64,000 bases of DNA from Kudoa neothunni (lineage: Eukaryota; Cnidaria), in contig OZ199839.1 of assembly GCA_964304625.1 (NCBI GenBank), positions 9,486,001 through 9,550,000 of the forward strand, written 5' to 3'. Below, piece by piece: positions 27,010-41,212 of the stretch. A program made the position numbers and the translations under genes. Each line of letters opens with the position of its first letter. The first letter of the stretch is position 1. The notes under the pieces were generated by a model. The model ran no database searches and had not been told where the DNA came from. It worked only from the letters and a program-made list of their open reading frames with translations.

Positions 27010-29040
27010 TATAATGATAAATTATTTTTAAGAAAATTACGCAGTTATAGTAATATTTTTAGGTTTTCTGACAATTATATTGTATAATTCTCGTTCAATA
27101 TCCGTTTGATGTTTATAACTATTTCAACCTTGATATTTCAAATTATGTCCTAAATCAGGAAAATGAGAGAGGAAATTTAGATCAGAGTAATTCTTTGGGA
27201 TCTATTGTCATATTTACGAAATTTTTCATCTCTGTGACAATTAGCACCACTTATAAAATCACTAATATTGGCGTCATTTTCAATATTGTTTCCGTCCCAT
27301 ACCTTCGCTAATTTTTGAAAAACTTTATTATTTCATATTTCTCTTTTAATTTCCTAACTCAATTTTTATTTCTGTCCTCCCTTTCGCTACTAATAGAAAA
27401 CAAAAATCTCAAGGCACCTGATAAGTTACGAACCACACGTCACTACAAAATAATCCATTAAAAACATAACTAATTAATTTAAAAATATTTTATTTATATT
27501 CTTAACGTTCAAAGAAACTTTTTTAAATTTCTTGAGAAATAAATAACATTATAATCTGATATGTACGTTAATTTTGTAATATTTTCCCAACTTACGAACT
27601 ACACGTGACCCATTCTATACGTATTTTTAGCTGATTTTCTAAATTTGACGCTACAAGTAAATTAACAAATGCTCATGTATTTACTAAAAAAAGAATAATC
27701 GATAGTTATAAAGTTATTTTCAGGCGTTTAAAAATTACATTCATACACGTTTTACTAAAGAATATATGGGAGACCTTCGACAATTTTTTTGTTTCTTTCA
27801 AATACCTTAATTCAAATTTCACATTAATCCAGTAATATTCATTATTTAAATTCGAGTATAAACATTTATAATATAATAATAGTTTGAATAACTGACTTTA
27901 ACGTGAATTTAAATAACACTTAAATTTTCTCTAACTAATGACACGTGTCGTCAACAAATAATTATAGAATAAGTATAAATAATCACTTAATAGATTTTTT
28001 TAATTAGTTTTGAAATGATTGAAGTTTAAAAGGTTGATAATATCCCTTTAAAATAATTAAATACCTAAAATAATATTAATTTATTACATTAAAACATTTA
28101 AATATGTCGAAAGTAATGTGTTCCATTTTCAGTAATTTCCTACAATCAAGGAAGTTCTAACGATCCGTTAGCTTTGGTACACGTTTTAATCGGTGATTGA
28201 ATTTAAACTAATAATATTAATTTCATCAACCACACCAAAGTAATTTTTATTATTAAATATTGTATGAAATGTGGTTGTCTTATTCATACGCATTTATTCA
28301 ATTAATGTAAGTAATTGAATAAGGCATGTTAGTTACTTCGATAATAATATTGCATGAAAAGTTCTAATTTAATTTAACTTAAATTAATATTTAATTTATA
28401 TTGTATGCTTATATTTTGAGAATAATGAAAATATTTCTCTATCAAATGAATGAATATAAAGAACGTCTTTTCAGAGATCTATTACATAGGTACCACTGAA
28501 TATTAATTAATTCAAATTTTAGCGCGTCAGAAGATAAATATTTTTCTAGATAGAAATAAAATTACTTTTCTTAATAACATAAATTTTTTCGACTTAAAAT
28601 TACAATAAATTTAATTAATGCGCGATTCATTTCATAATATATTTCTGACAGAACAATCTAATCTGATGACTTATAAATTAATCCCAGTCATTGTATTAAA
28701 CTCAGAATAAATTAAATGGATCTCGTGATTCGAATGCACTTTAAATATACTTAAAATATATGAGAAAAATTGCATTATTTAAATCACTTGAGGTAATATT
28801 CAGGTGTACAATAATATATCTGGAAATCTTTACTATTCTAAATACGTTGCGTTATTTTATAGAATAACTAAATATACGTAAGTGATAAACTATTCAATAA
28901 AAACTTATGAAATTATAAGATTTTCAGGACTCAAAATAAAATGAGATTTTGATATTAAACAAATTCAATGCATTAAGAAAATAAATTCACTGGAGGGGTA
29001 ATATTCGTGAACACACAATATCACCTTAAATCTTGCGAGA
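27010..29040. other. AT-rich intergenic DNA upstream of integrin beta
   Basis: No gene, TIR pair or tandem repeat was recognised. The proximal part presumably holds the integrin promoter. Confidence 0.4.
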
Positions 29041-32000
29041 ATGAGCTATACTTTTCAGCGCGTTTTTTGGCCAAGTTATTTATGGCTACTTTTACTAATC
29101 ATTGTTGAGACAATAATCGCAAGTTCCTCTTTATTTATTATCAAAATTTGTAATTTCATTACGAAAAGCTGACTTCTACTTTGACAAATGTCTTCCACAA
29201 ACCAACTGTGATGAATGCATTGCAGTAGATGAGAAATGTATTTGGCTGGTATACATTAGACTAGGTAGTTAAAACTCAAAGCCAATTAATATTTAGCTTA
29301 ATTTGAACTACACAAATGGAGGGGTTTGTACCAACGCGAGTTACCATCGCTTAATAGACACTCCACACATTCAGCACAAGTCATCCTTGAATGTAAGCCA
29401 AATAATTTGTATAGAACAAAATCTATTTATTTCTCCAAATAGACATTTCCCTCCAAGAAATATCACCTCTCTTTGAGAGAAAGTATCTCTAAGTATCCTC
29501 CCAAAATGTTTACCTTACCTTAGGCGCCAACCCCATGGTCATCCCAATCAACCTTACGTTTGAAAAAAATATCCTATATCAAATCTATTTTTTGTTTGAT
29601 TGGTCAAACACAATAAAACCGTACATTTACTCACTCGAAGAACAACTGTATCAGCTGGGTAGTTTTCGTTGCTAACTAAATATAAAATTTGTATCTAGAG
29701 AATCATTATAAAAATTCTGGGTTCAGGTATTTTCAGTTTGCTATCGGATTATTTACAGACAAATCTTACCCCTTCATGTACATCTAACAACTTCGATCTA
29801 ATTTATGACTGACGCCTATTTAGAATAAATGATCATTTTGTACCCGGTTTCAAGCATGTATTAAATTTCACCTCAAATCATGTCCACATCAAAGTATACT
29901 ACGTGGCTGCAAATTTTATTTTTAACATTTTATACTCTTAATCTCGTTCTCTTAATTTATCTTATCATTCCTATAGTTTATTATATTTTTATTTTAGAAC
30001 ACGATTAATCAACTCCGATCTCTCAACCCCACGAGTATTTCAAAGGGAGAACCTAGCGGAGGGCTTGACGCCCTCATTCAGGTCCTACTCTGCTCGAATC
30101 ATGTCCTTTAAACTTAAATTGGCACCAGTTTAAATTTTCTTAGATAAACTGGAATAAAAATTTTGTAACTAAAAAGATTATCGTCATGACAACGGATTCG
30201 TTTTTGAAGACATCTGGAGAAGGACGAGTATTCTTTATTGTTGCAGTTACATTATATATTACAATAATTTAGGTTATGTCCATAACCAATGATTTTAACA
30301 ACAAGTGTAATCTTAACAGCGATGGAATATATGATAAACCTAGGTTATACGTAATACAAAATTGGGGGGAGATTAGGCGGTGAGGTTTAAATTAAATAGG
30401 ATTACCCGAGTTATGATGATCTGAGAGAAGCTCTAATAGAGAGTTCAGTTTCGGTGATGTTTTTGACTCACTTAACAAATTATGACAATTATAAAGTAAT
30501 TAATGTAAAAAGTAAACCAATAATAAAATATCTTTAGGAATTACAACAACTATTAGAATCATCGAGTATCATCGCAATAAGAGCATTGTCGAGTGAACCT
30601 AATAAATTAGGAGAAGCTGTGATCGAAGGAGTACGAGTAATTTAAATTTTTTATGAATAATTAAATTATAAATTTTATTGATTTATTTTCTCGCAAAAGG
30701 CCATTATAAATATTGATATAATTTTGATTGTTAAATATTTTAAAAAATTTAGAATATTAAAAATTGTAATTTATTCAACGAATAAATTGAATATCACAAA
30801 AATATATACAATTTATTTATTGTACTTTTAGAAATTGGAATCTAAATTGAAATATTTTGTTGAGATGAGTGAAGCACATGAAAGATTTTTAGTCTTTAGG
30901 AGGGTGAATGAAACACGCTACAATATTTCAGTGTTTCATGATTGTAAAAATGGGTATGCTGGCGTTAATTTTAGTGTCGAATTAAAATTTAAGTAGAATT
31001 GAATTAAAAGAGTCACGAGATGGGCACAGTTACGAATGTAATGACAGTTATTTTTCATCAGAAGGCACCACAATTAGGCTTAAAAATATCGGCGAAACTT
31101 TTGAGGTGTGATTATCGACGTAACGAAAAAAGTATAAAATCAATATTATCAGAAAAATTAAATTATTTTAAAAGGCATTTTTGAAAAATAACCTAAATTC
31201 TAATCTACTTAACAATAATTATTTCAATCGAAAAAAATCGAAAGCAGTATTTTTTCCATTAGAGAAAACGTTAGCAAGCATATTGTGGAGCATGTAGGAT
31301 CATAAGAATAGTTATAAGTGGGCTACACACCCAATATATTGATATCTCGGAATTGTGTGAGTGTGACTGTACTAAATATGATCAAGTATTTTAGTGGATT
31401 CATATTTATTTGAATTAAATTCACAAAAAAGAGCTTGTCCACTAAAGATATGTGCATTCACAGGAAAATTCAACATGTGGAAAATGTACCTGTGACAGTG
31501 GATGGTAACTATTTGTTATTAGGTGCCTACTACTGTTAAGAATATGAATTCAGGATTGGATCCAGGTGCAACTGCCATCTAGAAAATAAACACTATAGAC
31601 AGCTTTGAAAATTGTATCACGCAAAGCGACCGGATGACACAAGTCTGCTCAAACCATGGGAGATGTATTTGTGGAAAATGCGAGTGCGATTCAATAAAAA
31701 GAGTGATCTATACTACAAACGAAAAACTCCTTGCCGCCCATTGTAACTTGATATCATTTGGTTTCACTATTATGGAGATGTTCAGGTTCGAAATTACACT
31801 TATTATGGTAAAGGATGTGAATGTAAACACATATCACTGTGCGAAATACAATAATGAGCTTTGTGGAGGTGGAGAAATAATTTTTTCCCATATAATATTT
31901 TTTTCAAGGCCATACGCGAGGAAAATGTGTCTGCAATAAGTGCCAATGTAAAGAGATGTATGACGGGGTTAACTGTGGTGAAAAAAAATGTTCACACACA

Positions 32001-34247
32001 TTTTATACTAAACAGTGCCTTTTGTCGACTTTAACAGATTTCAACGAAAAGAAATGGTTCGAAATTAACGTATCAATTGGGCTCAAACCAACCCCTGGTG
32101 TTCGTCGAATGGTAGGTGTGAATGTGGTGTGTGTAAATGTTTCCCCGGTTACGTTGGTAACTTTTGTGAGAAAAATTATGTAATTATTCATCATAAAATA
32201 TCCAGAGTTTCCACCTAATTCATAAAGTGACATAGGTTTTTATTATGCCATAACCTTGCAGTTTATTATTCTTGAAATTAAAATGTTGTCATTTTTGATA
32301 AAAATTTATTATTACAGCATCGAATCTACTCATACTATCCCTAATTGATAAATAAATTAATAATCTTATTTTAATATATTATTCCAACAGATTAATTAGA
32401 ATAGACAGCCTATAATTCGTCATCTTTATTTCGACAGAATTGCATTTGTTTCAAGATGATCCAATTATTATTTAAATAGTAATAAAGAATATTTTAAAAA
32501 TTATAGGATCCAAAAAGATGCATAAAAGTTTATGGATGGCGCAATTTGTTATATAACTAATAATATTATTTAAATTAGGGAAGAATTTTGTTAAATTATT
32601 AAAATATATAATTTTAAATACGTTTTCATTATATAATTATTTTAATTTTACCTATAAATAAATACCATATTGAAATTTATTAAATAAAACTATTTTGTTA
32701 CATCCTTAGAAATATAATTCGATTAATTTTTTTGATGAGCAAATAAGCGTTAATCAGTATCTCAACATATGCGAATTTTCAATGTTAACTTATAGAATTT
32801 AAAGCTTTTTTATTAAAATATGTCATACGATGTTTTAATATACCATAAGACATATTTTAAGTAAAAATTTAATTGGTATAATTAAAATCATTTTAAATTT
32901 GATTTTTATTAAGTTTTGATATAATAAAATAGTTACGCAAATAAATTGACAAGTATTATCATAGTTAAATTAAAAATATAAATTCCCCCGTTTACAGTGT
33001 AATTTTAGATATGTAAAAAACGTCTATAATATTATTTTGTAAGTATAAAATAACAAATTCTAAAATTATTTAACAAATATAAGAGAAATAGATTTTTGTA
33101 TGCTTGGAAAATTGGATATTTTGTTTTTACCACATACATATGATCGAGAAAACATTTATAAGATCAAAGTTCAATGCATGTGGAAATTCAGTTAATATAC
33201 TATTAGTAATAAAATACAATATTATATTTATGCATGTATATTAAATATAATGTTTATGGATTTTATGATGAAAAATTAAACATGGAAGGGAATTTAAACA
33301 ATCACATAACATTGAATGTCTGATGTCGCCACAGTAATCTAATTCAATCAAAATTATATAATTATGAAAGATTTTGGATTAAATTTATTAAAGTTCATAA
33401 TTAATAAATTAATGTAAAATACATTTAATCAATTTGAGGATTAATTTAGGGCATGAAGAGGGATTCATACTTTTGCAACCGGTACTTTGTAACAATGTGC
33501 ATAATTTAGAACCAAGATGATATTTGTGTACAGCTGCAAAAATGTGTTCAATGTTGGACGTTCATATTTATCAAAAATGATTACAAATTAACTGCTGATC
33601 ACAGCGCATCAAATAATGCATGTAAAAATTATTGTGATGGTCCGGTGAAATTCGCACCTACCTTAAGTAATTTAAAATGACTATTAACGGTGGTTTCACA
33701 CTTGACTGTGGTGTTAGGTAACTATTCTAACGTGTGTCGAATGTTTCTAAACGAGTCCAAATGCTTGGTGGAATATGTTGCTCTCAATGGAAATCCATTA
33801 TCATCCCTTATCAAAACTATAAACAGTTCGATAGGTATCATCATCGAATAATCTGATGATTGAAAATAAATTGAGACTTATTTTAGATTGCGAATCTCCA
33901 CCAACTGTGATCACCGCCATTGTGGTTGTTCTGTTGATGTGTTTGGCTGTGGTGGTGTGTCTGATAATTCTATTCTGTAAACTCGCAGACTATCTTTATG
34001 TAAGTATACTAGCTGAATGATTTTAATGAGAGTGTATTTAATAGGAGAAAAATGAGTTAAAACGTTTTGAACGTGAAAAGCTTCTTTCTGTTTGGTCAAA
34101 AGTAATTCATAATGTTAGATTGTGGAGTATTTGATTAATCAAATTATTTAGAATGAAAATCCACTATATAAACCATCCTTTAAAACGGCCAAAAACCCAG
34201 TCTACCAAAGTTCAGAACCTTACAATTCAAACACTGTCATCTCGTAG
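29041..34247 (+). CDS. ITGB: Integrin beta subunit
   Basis: Type I adhesion receptor subunit. Exon 1 encodes a signal peptide (MSYTFQRVFWPSYLWLLLLI). Next is the PSI domain (CLPQTNCDECIAVDEKCIW), then beta-I: LYQIYFLFDWSNT (MIDAS region, D-W-S-N-T in place of DxSxS), FAIGLFTDKSYPF, GFKHVLNFTSN, GEPSGGLDALIQVLLC, and DYPSYDDLREALIESS near 30400. I-EGF modules follow at about 31460-32180 (CSNHGRCICGKCECD; NGRCECGVCKCFPGYVGNFC). The membrane segment at about 33895-33990 (TAIVVVLLMCLAVVVCLIIL) is followed by KRFEREKLLSVWSK and tail motifs NPLY and NPVY, the talin/kindlin docking sites. Introns are mostly 40-60 bp; a 41-bp intron near 29490-29530 removes an apparent stop. The EGF region has two frame breaks (about 31845 and 32075). 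The alpha partner is not in the window. Confidence 0.93.
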
Positions 34248-35423
34248 ACAAATTTGATTATAATTGGAAATATCTTTTAACTCTAAATCGATATTTTATC
34301 ATGATTTTGTTAAATTACATTCAATTTTATATTTAAAAAATTAAAATAACCCAATAAATAAATATATATGAAAATTAAGTAAAGTGATGATATTCCTGTT
34401 TTAATAATTATCATTAAAGCTACAATTTGAATAAGGTATCGTTTGGTTAATGAAAATGATATCCGTTCGGACTATAAGTGCGTATAGGTGACGATTAAAT
34501 TTTATTCTGTGATTTCTGAGTTGACATTAAATTTAAATGATTACTGGATGATATTTCTTAATCTTTTATGAGTCTGAACCTGTCGTTATTAGATCTGAGT
34601 ATATTGTTTCTAATTCTTGGTCAGAGTGACACATAGTTGTGACGATTCCAACAATAAATGAGTTCTTCTAAACATTTAATTAATAAGTTTATTTAAAAAT
34701 TTTCTTAAACAACTTATATTAGGTAAAAACCAATTTTTCGGTGAAATCATGATGTTTAAATAATTTTGTAATTTATAGGTTGTATTTTAGATAAACAGTA
34801 ACAAATATATTCTTTTTACAATTGATTAAAAATATTAAACCATTTTAAAAATTAAATAAGAAATAACCCGATTAAAATTTTATCATAAACTTTTGAGATA
34901 TAACACAACAAAATACATAATATCTGCAAAAACCTAATTTTACGGTTTTCTATTCTCTCAAAATGTTGTGTAATATTCATTATTTATTATAATATTTAAT
35001 AATGTTTAAAAATTATAAATAAAATATGAAAATACGTAACAAATAGGTATAAAACTCCTTTTTGTATAAATAGTTCAAATAGAAAAGTGTTGACCAAACG
35101 GTTTCAAAGTTTAAAATCTACATGAATTTAGCATAATTTTCGATTATGTAAATATAAAAAAAATACAACAATATGACCTATACATTACTAGATTTTATCA
35201 CGAACCTAATCGAAAAAATTTAAATTTTATTTGTAAGATTGAATACCATTTTAAAAATTATATTCAAGATATTTTCATTTCATCGTTATATTTCAGTTAT
35301 ATATAAAGTTTGGAATTTTTATCAAACTCAAATATAAAACTTTTTACTATATAAATAAATGGATCATTTAATTAACCATGAGGAATATCTTATAGTATAG
35401 ATTGTATCAGGTATCAATATTAT
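34248..35423. other. AT-rich intergenic DNA
   Basis: 3' flank of integrin beta. No gene or classified repeat was seen. Confidence 0.4.
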
Positions 35424-35427
35424 TTAA

Positions 35428-36618
35428 CCCTTCCTCCATTGCGTAAAAAAAATTACGCGTGGTCCGACGTGGGGTACCTGCCGTACCACAACAAAAATAT
35501 GCCTTAGCCCATTTTAAATCCATCGAAGTCTACTTAATTTAAAATATCATGGACGTATACATTAATAGACGTTAACATAGAGAATTGTTCTATCCTCTGT
35601 AGTAAATAAAACGACAATATTGCAAATACAACAAAATGCAAGTACAAGGGCCTACAAACGACCAATTTCCCTATTTTTCAGCAAAATAATGATTTAAACC
35701 ATATTACACAATAAATATGGTCGAAACATACAAGTGCACCATTATTAGCAAACAATGTTGCTCACAAAAAATATCACAAGTTGCCTAACCTTCGTGTTTT
35801 ATCGGTATAATTGGATTAAGTCTCCCGTCTGGTTTTGATCAAGTTGTGCGTAAGTATTATATGTAATTGCAGGAATCGAGTTGGTTTAAACTAAAGAATC
35901 TATATCTATTTAAAAATGAATGAGGGTTAAACAGACGATAACAATAATAACAACAATAGGTTGAACTTAAGGGTAATGATGGAGCGTGTGACTCCTCCAA
36001 TTTTAGCTTTTTTCCAATTTTTTGTCAGAAATGGTCTCAAAAAGTCTTATTTGCTGTCTCCATCTGTAGCGAATCAAAACTTTTCGTCTAATCTCATACA
36101 TGGCGGCGTAATAAACACGATAATCTTCAATATGCATTGGAGGATTATAGAAGTATACTAAATGAGATCCCAACGGCTTCCTTAATTATTAACAAGTTTT
36201 CTACATTAATTTAAGACAGGAAGTTATCTCAACAAATGAAAAATTTATACAAATTAGGAATGCGGGCAAGCCTCCAGATTAGTAAAGTATTATCGGATTA
36301 ACTTTCGTGAATACCCAATCGGTTTTACTTTGATGAAAACATGCTTTTTCGGATCAATAAAATGTGAATTTTAATTTTTAAATGATGTTAAAATATATAT
36401 TAAATAGAAATACAAATTAGTGATACGTTCTTTAAGAAATAATTATTTCTCGATTTTTAGAAGTGTATGATTTTGTTTATAAAATTTCGAATACAATTTT
36501 TTTGTGTAAATGGAAGCCTTATAAGTTTTTAGTAGCATTCTAAAAATTCTCTTGCTTTGAGTAAAACAACAAATATTTCTTTTGGGGTATGGCAAATACC
36601 CCACCCGGGCAGGAAGGG
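35428..36618. mobile_element. Non-autonomous piggyBac-type element with TTAA ends
   Basis: TTAA at 35424-35427 is followed by CCCTTCCTCC; the right end AGGAAGGG is followed by TTAA at 36619-36622. A subterminal motif GTGGGGTAxxTGCCxTACC is present near both ends in inverse orientation. TTAA duplication and CCC..GGG ends are the piggyBac signature. The 1.19-kb interior has no intact transposase. Confidence 0.8.
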
Positions 36619-36622
36619 TTAA

Positions 36623-39185
36623 AGAATTATGTAACACGAATAATTAAAATTTTTAAATGTTTAAGTTAGTTTATTTATTTATTTAAATTTACAAAGTATA
36701 TAGATTCCATACGTATCATTTATGACTAAATTAGAAGAATCGAAGAAATATGCATATTTAAATTCATTTAAACAGAGCCGTGATAAGTTTGAATTATTCC
36801 TTGAATTATGCGAGTAGTTTATATTGTATTAAAAAAAGAATTACAAATAAAGGTAGTTAAATTAATTTTTTGGATTATTTAATATTTCAACGATATTTTT
36901 GATGGAAATAGTTGTAGCATGGAGAGAAAAACGAAAACAAGATAAATGTTAAAAAATATAGTTTTTTAGATTCATTCATTTAATAACTTTATGTTATATA
37001 TTTTTTTATAAAAATAGCTTTCTGATCGTGTGTCGAATTATTAAAATTATAATTCAAGATCAACTGATAATCATAATTACGTTTCATCGTGGGAACGTCG
37101 TTTTTCAACTTCTAAGGATATTAGTTCAGTTTATAAGTTACAGTATTTCAAGATCTAAACGTAACTAGGTCAAATCAATATGCAATTTTCTTAGAAATGA
37201 ATTATTTTAATTATTTATTTTTCTCTTCCATATTAAACACCTTTGAAAATCGGATTAAGTGTGGTGTGAATAATTAAGCCAGTTTTGTGAGGTAACTTTT
37301 ACGAGATTCTATATAATTGTGTTTTGTAGTTCCCCTCAATTTTTTTGAAATTTATTCGTTATAATCGTTTCTAAATGATGAGAAAATTTTTTGATAGGAC
37401 TGAGGAATTGCGAATATGGTGGTAAAAATAGAAGCTTATGATTGCTTGTCTGAATTAGTTCCATAATTAAATTTGTTTTATATAATCTAACATTGTCTAA
37501 GAAAGGATAACTCTTTCAATTTCTTCATTATCCAGATTGTTGAATAATTTATTGGTGAAAACAAGAAATATATGTTGGTTTACAGATCCACATTAGAAAT
37601 CCAGGCTCTTTCTCAGTTCATGGCTGAAATTAATTTTATATTGTTACATCGGACATTTAAACTTTGAAATTTTCTCCAATCTCAAGAATCGTTCTACCAA
37701 GTGATCTCATAGTTGAGATGGAAAACCCCAGTTCATCTACATATAAACGACAGGAATATAAAGTGGTTTATTTTTGAGAAATTTTAGTACATAACTTGAT
37801 ATAAAAAATATTATAATTATTGCACAAATGGATCAGTATCCATTCTATATTTTCTACGTTTATCTCAATTATACATTTTTAGGATTGTATCTTTAATTTT
37901 ACCATTCATTATAACATTCAATAAAAAAAATTCGCTACATAACTCAATGCGTTATTTCTTCGCTAAGGATGGTTGCATATGGGTTTTACCTAGTTGCATT
38001 TAGATCATGGAATAGTGTATAAACAAATTAATTTGAGTTAATGTCGAATTGTAATTTCCTCCAATACATGGAAGACCCCATAAAGATAAATTTCATTTTT
38101 CGTCATTCCAATACGTCATATTACGCAAATATAAATGTAATTACTATTTTTAAACATATTTATATTTTCCAATCATGTTTCACCCTATAATACCTTAATT
38201 TTATTATTTTTCCCTTTATTTAAAATTATGTGCTTTCTGTAATCTAAAATATTTTTAACTCCAAAAAAATGTTGATAACTTGGCATAATTTTTTTTAAGA
38301 TAAAGGAATATTGGAGTTTAAGTTATATTATTTATTGATAAATTCTCACATTTGATTACTATAAAAGTATAAAACTCGAATTTTTCGTTTTCAAATATCT
38401 TCAAAAATTATTTTATTCTATGTCATCAACTTCATTTTACCAAATAAAATGTTACTCAACGTTTAAATCATAAGTTTACTATCTGACACTTATAAAATGC
38501 TGTAACACGCTTTAATTTTATTCTAAGAGATCCAAAAGATATATATTAAAATTTTTTAATAATTTTTATACACATTAATCGTATCCGATGATTATTTATA
38601 TCATGCGCATATCTATAAGATTTTAATCGACTTTTAGCTGATAGATGAGTAGTCATTCATTAACTTTTCTTCACACATAAACAATTCGAGCTTGTTTTTA
38701 ACTAACAATAAAATCATCTTTTGAGGCATTATCCGATTTTACTTATAGAATAATTTTTTTGATCAAGTTTATCAATAACAAATCTACTTCACATAATCCT
38801 TCCTTATTAATAAAAAATAAATAATTATTCTATTTAAACAAAATTCTATGGATAGAAGTTGGTTCATGTTGTTTTAACAATTTTGTTTATTATACTATAT
38901 TTTTAATATTAATTTATACTTATTAGACTAAAAATTATAAAAAAATGTAGAATTGTAACATTCTTAATTGTCATTACAAATTAGTTTAATATTTGATGAA
39001 TATAAAGTTTTAACAGAAATGGCTACTTAAAAAATATAGAGAACTGTTATTTCTGTTTGTCACGACTCATTTTGATTATTAATACTGTCAATCAGATTAA
39101 AACTAAACAATGAATAACCACATTCACGATTTATACATTAAACATTAATCCATCTTTCATATCAAGAATTATAGTGAACATAAAT
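36623..39185. other. AT-rich intergenic DNA upstream of Kunitz gene copy 1
   Basis: No gene seen. From about 38940 onward the sequence resembles the flanks upstream of Kunitz copies 2 (48520) and 3 (57620), so the duplicated unit starts about 250 bp before the start codon. Confidence 0.4.
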
Positions 39186-40729
39186 ATGAATATTTCCTTA
39201 TTAACTTTGATCTATATCACTTCAAGCTGCATCCCTTATTGTTACCTCGATAGTAATTCAACTTTATAGACACACAAATCCATTTTTATTAGGTACGCCG
39301 AATACAAAATATAACTTCGATATTAATAACAACCACAGAATTTATTTAAAATCCTATCCTAAAAGGTATTACGTCCATAAAGAAACAGCTACGTGCAAAG
39401 AGTTTGGATACAGAGGAGCTGGCGGAACTAACTTCAATAATTTTGAATCACTGGAGGAATGCGAAAAAGAATGTACTTAAAACTTTACGATAGATTAATA
39501 AAACTGTGATTCTAGTTGAATTTGACTATGCGAGTCGAGTAGGTGTTTGCACTGAAATCGCCCCATCTGCAGATCTGAGCGACGATGGTACTACCTCATT
39601 CAATGTTTGTGGTAAAGAAGGAGTCACCAGATATTATTTTAAAAGATATGGTTCCACCACTGCGAGTTGCAAGACATATAGTTATAAGGGTTGTAACGAG
39701 CCTAAGTACTCATTTCCGAGTGATGCTGCTTGCAAGAACATGTGCTTAAGTAATTCACTCTTAATTTTTACATTAATTTTAATTTAATATAGCAAACCAA
39801 ACGAGTCAAGGAATACCCAACAAAGTTGATTGCGAAGTGGGTGCAATTTTAACAACAAATGCAGCCAATGGAATAGATATCAAGATTGTACGTGACAGTG
39901 ACAAATCCACTTGTGTTCATGCCATCGTAAACAATAATGCACCGCGTGGTGTCTTCACTTCATTTACACAATGCCAAAAAGTATGTCACGGTAATTAAAG
40001 AATTAATTAGATAAGCTAAATAAGTGAAATTAGCTGACGGCGAAATAACTAAGAGATGCGAGTCTGCTGCATACCAACCAACAAATGATGGACATATAAC
40101 AACAAAATATTATTACAACTCTAAAAACAAAATGTGTATGCAAATGTTAGCTGTTGATGTCGAAGTGGACTCAACAAAAAATTATTTTGATACAGCTGCA
40201 GAATGTATTAGTGCTTGTCCCGCTAGTACGTTCCTTTTATTATTTAAAATAATATAATTTTCTGTTTAAAGTTAACGAAGATAAAACAGACGAGAAATTG
40301 CCTGATATTCCATCTGTCTGTAGCGAACCAAAAGAGCCTGGTAATGGAAACGAGGCAAGCACGTTGCCAAGATGGTACTATGATGAAAAAGAAAAAGTAT
40401 GCAAACGATTTGCATATACTGGAATTGGTGGAAACGCGAACAACTTTGAAACTGAATCTCTTTGCAATTACATTTGCATTGAAGGAATAAATGAAGTTCA
40501 ATTATCTGAACCAACAACGACTCCAGAAACTACTACGACTACTACGCCTGCTACGGATGATTCAGGAGATTCCCAAACCCCTTCCGAATCTGGTCCAGAA
40601 CCTGATCTAGAATCTGATTTAGATTCCGACCAAAGAACTGACCAAGAACCTGTTCCAGAACCTGTTGCTGATCCTGAGCAGGACAACCAGGACAACCATG
40701 ACGATCAGGACATCCCTGATCCAGTTTGA
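39186..40729 (+). CDS. Secreted multi-Kunitz protein, copy 1
   Basis: Six exons with 34-50 bp introns encode a signal peptide (MNISLLTLIYITSSCIPYCY) and five Kunitz (BPTI-like) domains, ending in a Thr/Pro/acidic tail (TTTPETTTTTTPATDD, then Glu/Asp-rich). Domain 2 (about 39520-39745) keeps all six cysteines: VGVC, FNVC, ASCKTYSYKGC, AAC, NMC, with an enlarged first loop and Gly at the P1 position after Cys 2. Domains 3-5 (about 39795-39990, 40027-40230 and 40275-40490) lack Cys 2 and Cys 4, i.e. the disulfide bracing the inhibitory loop; domain 5 has TGIGGNANNF where TGCGGN is usual. Domain 1 keeps only the central pair if spliced. Classical protease inhibition is therefore doubtful outside domain 2. 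First of three tandem copies. Confidence 0.9.
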
Positions 40730-41212
40730 GAGAAAATGAGGTGTTATCATTGGCCAATAGCAACTATTTGAAATATCGTGATACATGTATTAATACTGAA
40801 TGGTATATTAAGATGTGTTATTTTATTATTTTTATAATTTATTAGTAAAACCCTATTATTTCTTCATGTTAGTTTATTTGTGGATTAATTAATTTTTCGT
40901 CGTATTAAGAGATTTATTAACGTTTTAGTATAAAATAAGTAATATTTCAATAATTTCACTCTGAAATATCTAAAAAATATATTCTTATTACGTATGGCAA
41001 TTTTTTAAATTGTATTAAAATCGACGCAACTCACAATGTTGATTGTAAATAATGTGAATATTTTAAAATGATAATGGCTATATTTTATGTAATGAGTTTT
41101 TCAAGAAATTTCTCTATAAGTTTTATTTTACTCTGAACTATTATGTAAATTAATTTTTCAATAAGTTTTAAAATTTTTGAAATATATAGATTTTTATTAG
41201 CGTTGCTGGAAG
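40730..41212. other. 3' flank of Kunitz copy 1
   Basis: Shares sequence with the 3' flanks of copies 2 and 3 (e.g. TTTTAGTATAAAATAAGTAATATTT near 40925). Homology with copy 3 continues to about 41190; with copy 2 it stops sooner. No gene. Confidence 0.5.

Noticed and set aside
29480-29540. In-frame TAA in integrin beta before the hybrid-domain strand
   Set aside because: A 41-bp gt..ag intron (gtatctctaag...ccttag) removes it and gives FPSKKYHLSLRE joined to SANPMVIPIN in phase, matching other integrin beta chains.
30186-30272. Open frame starting MTTDSFLKTSGEG as a separate small gene
   Set aside because: It is an internal integrin beta-I exon (INWNKNFVTKKIIVMTTDSF...), preceded and followed by in-phase splice sites.
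31385-31480. Apparent shift in the first integrin EGF module
   Set aside because: An intron of about 80 bp joins CTKYDQ to ENSTCGKCTCDSGW in phase.
40498-40763. Minus-strand open frames opposite Kunitz copy 1
   Set aside because: They are low-complexity shadows of the Thr/acidic tail of the real plus-strand exon; the same applies opposite copies 2 and 3.
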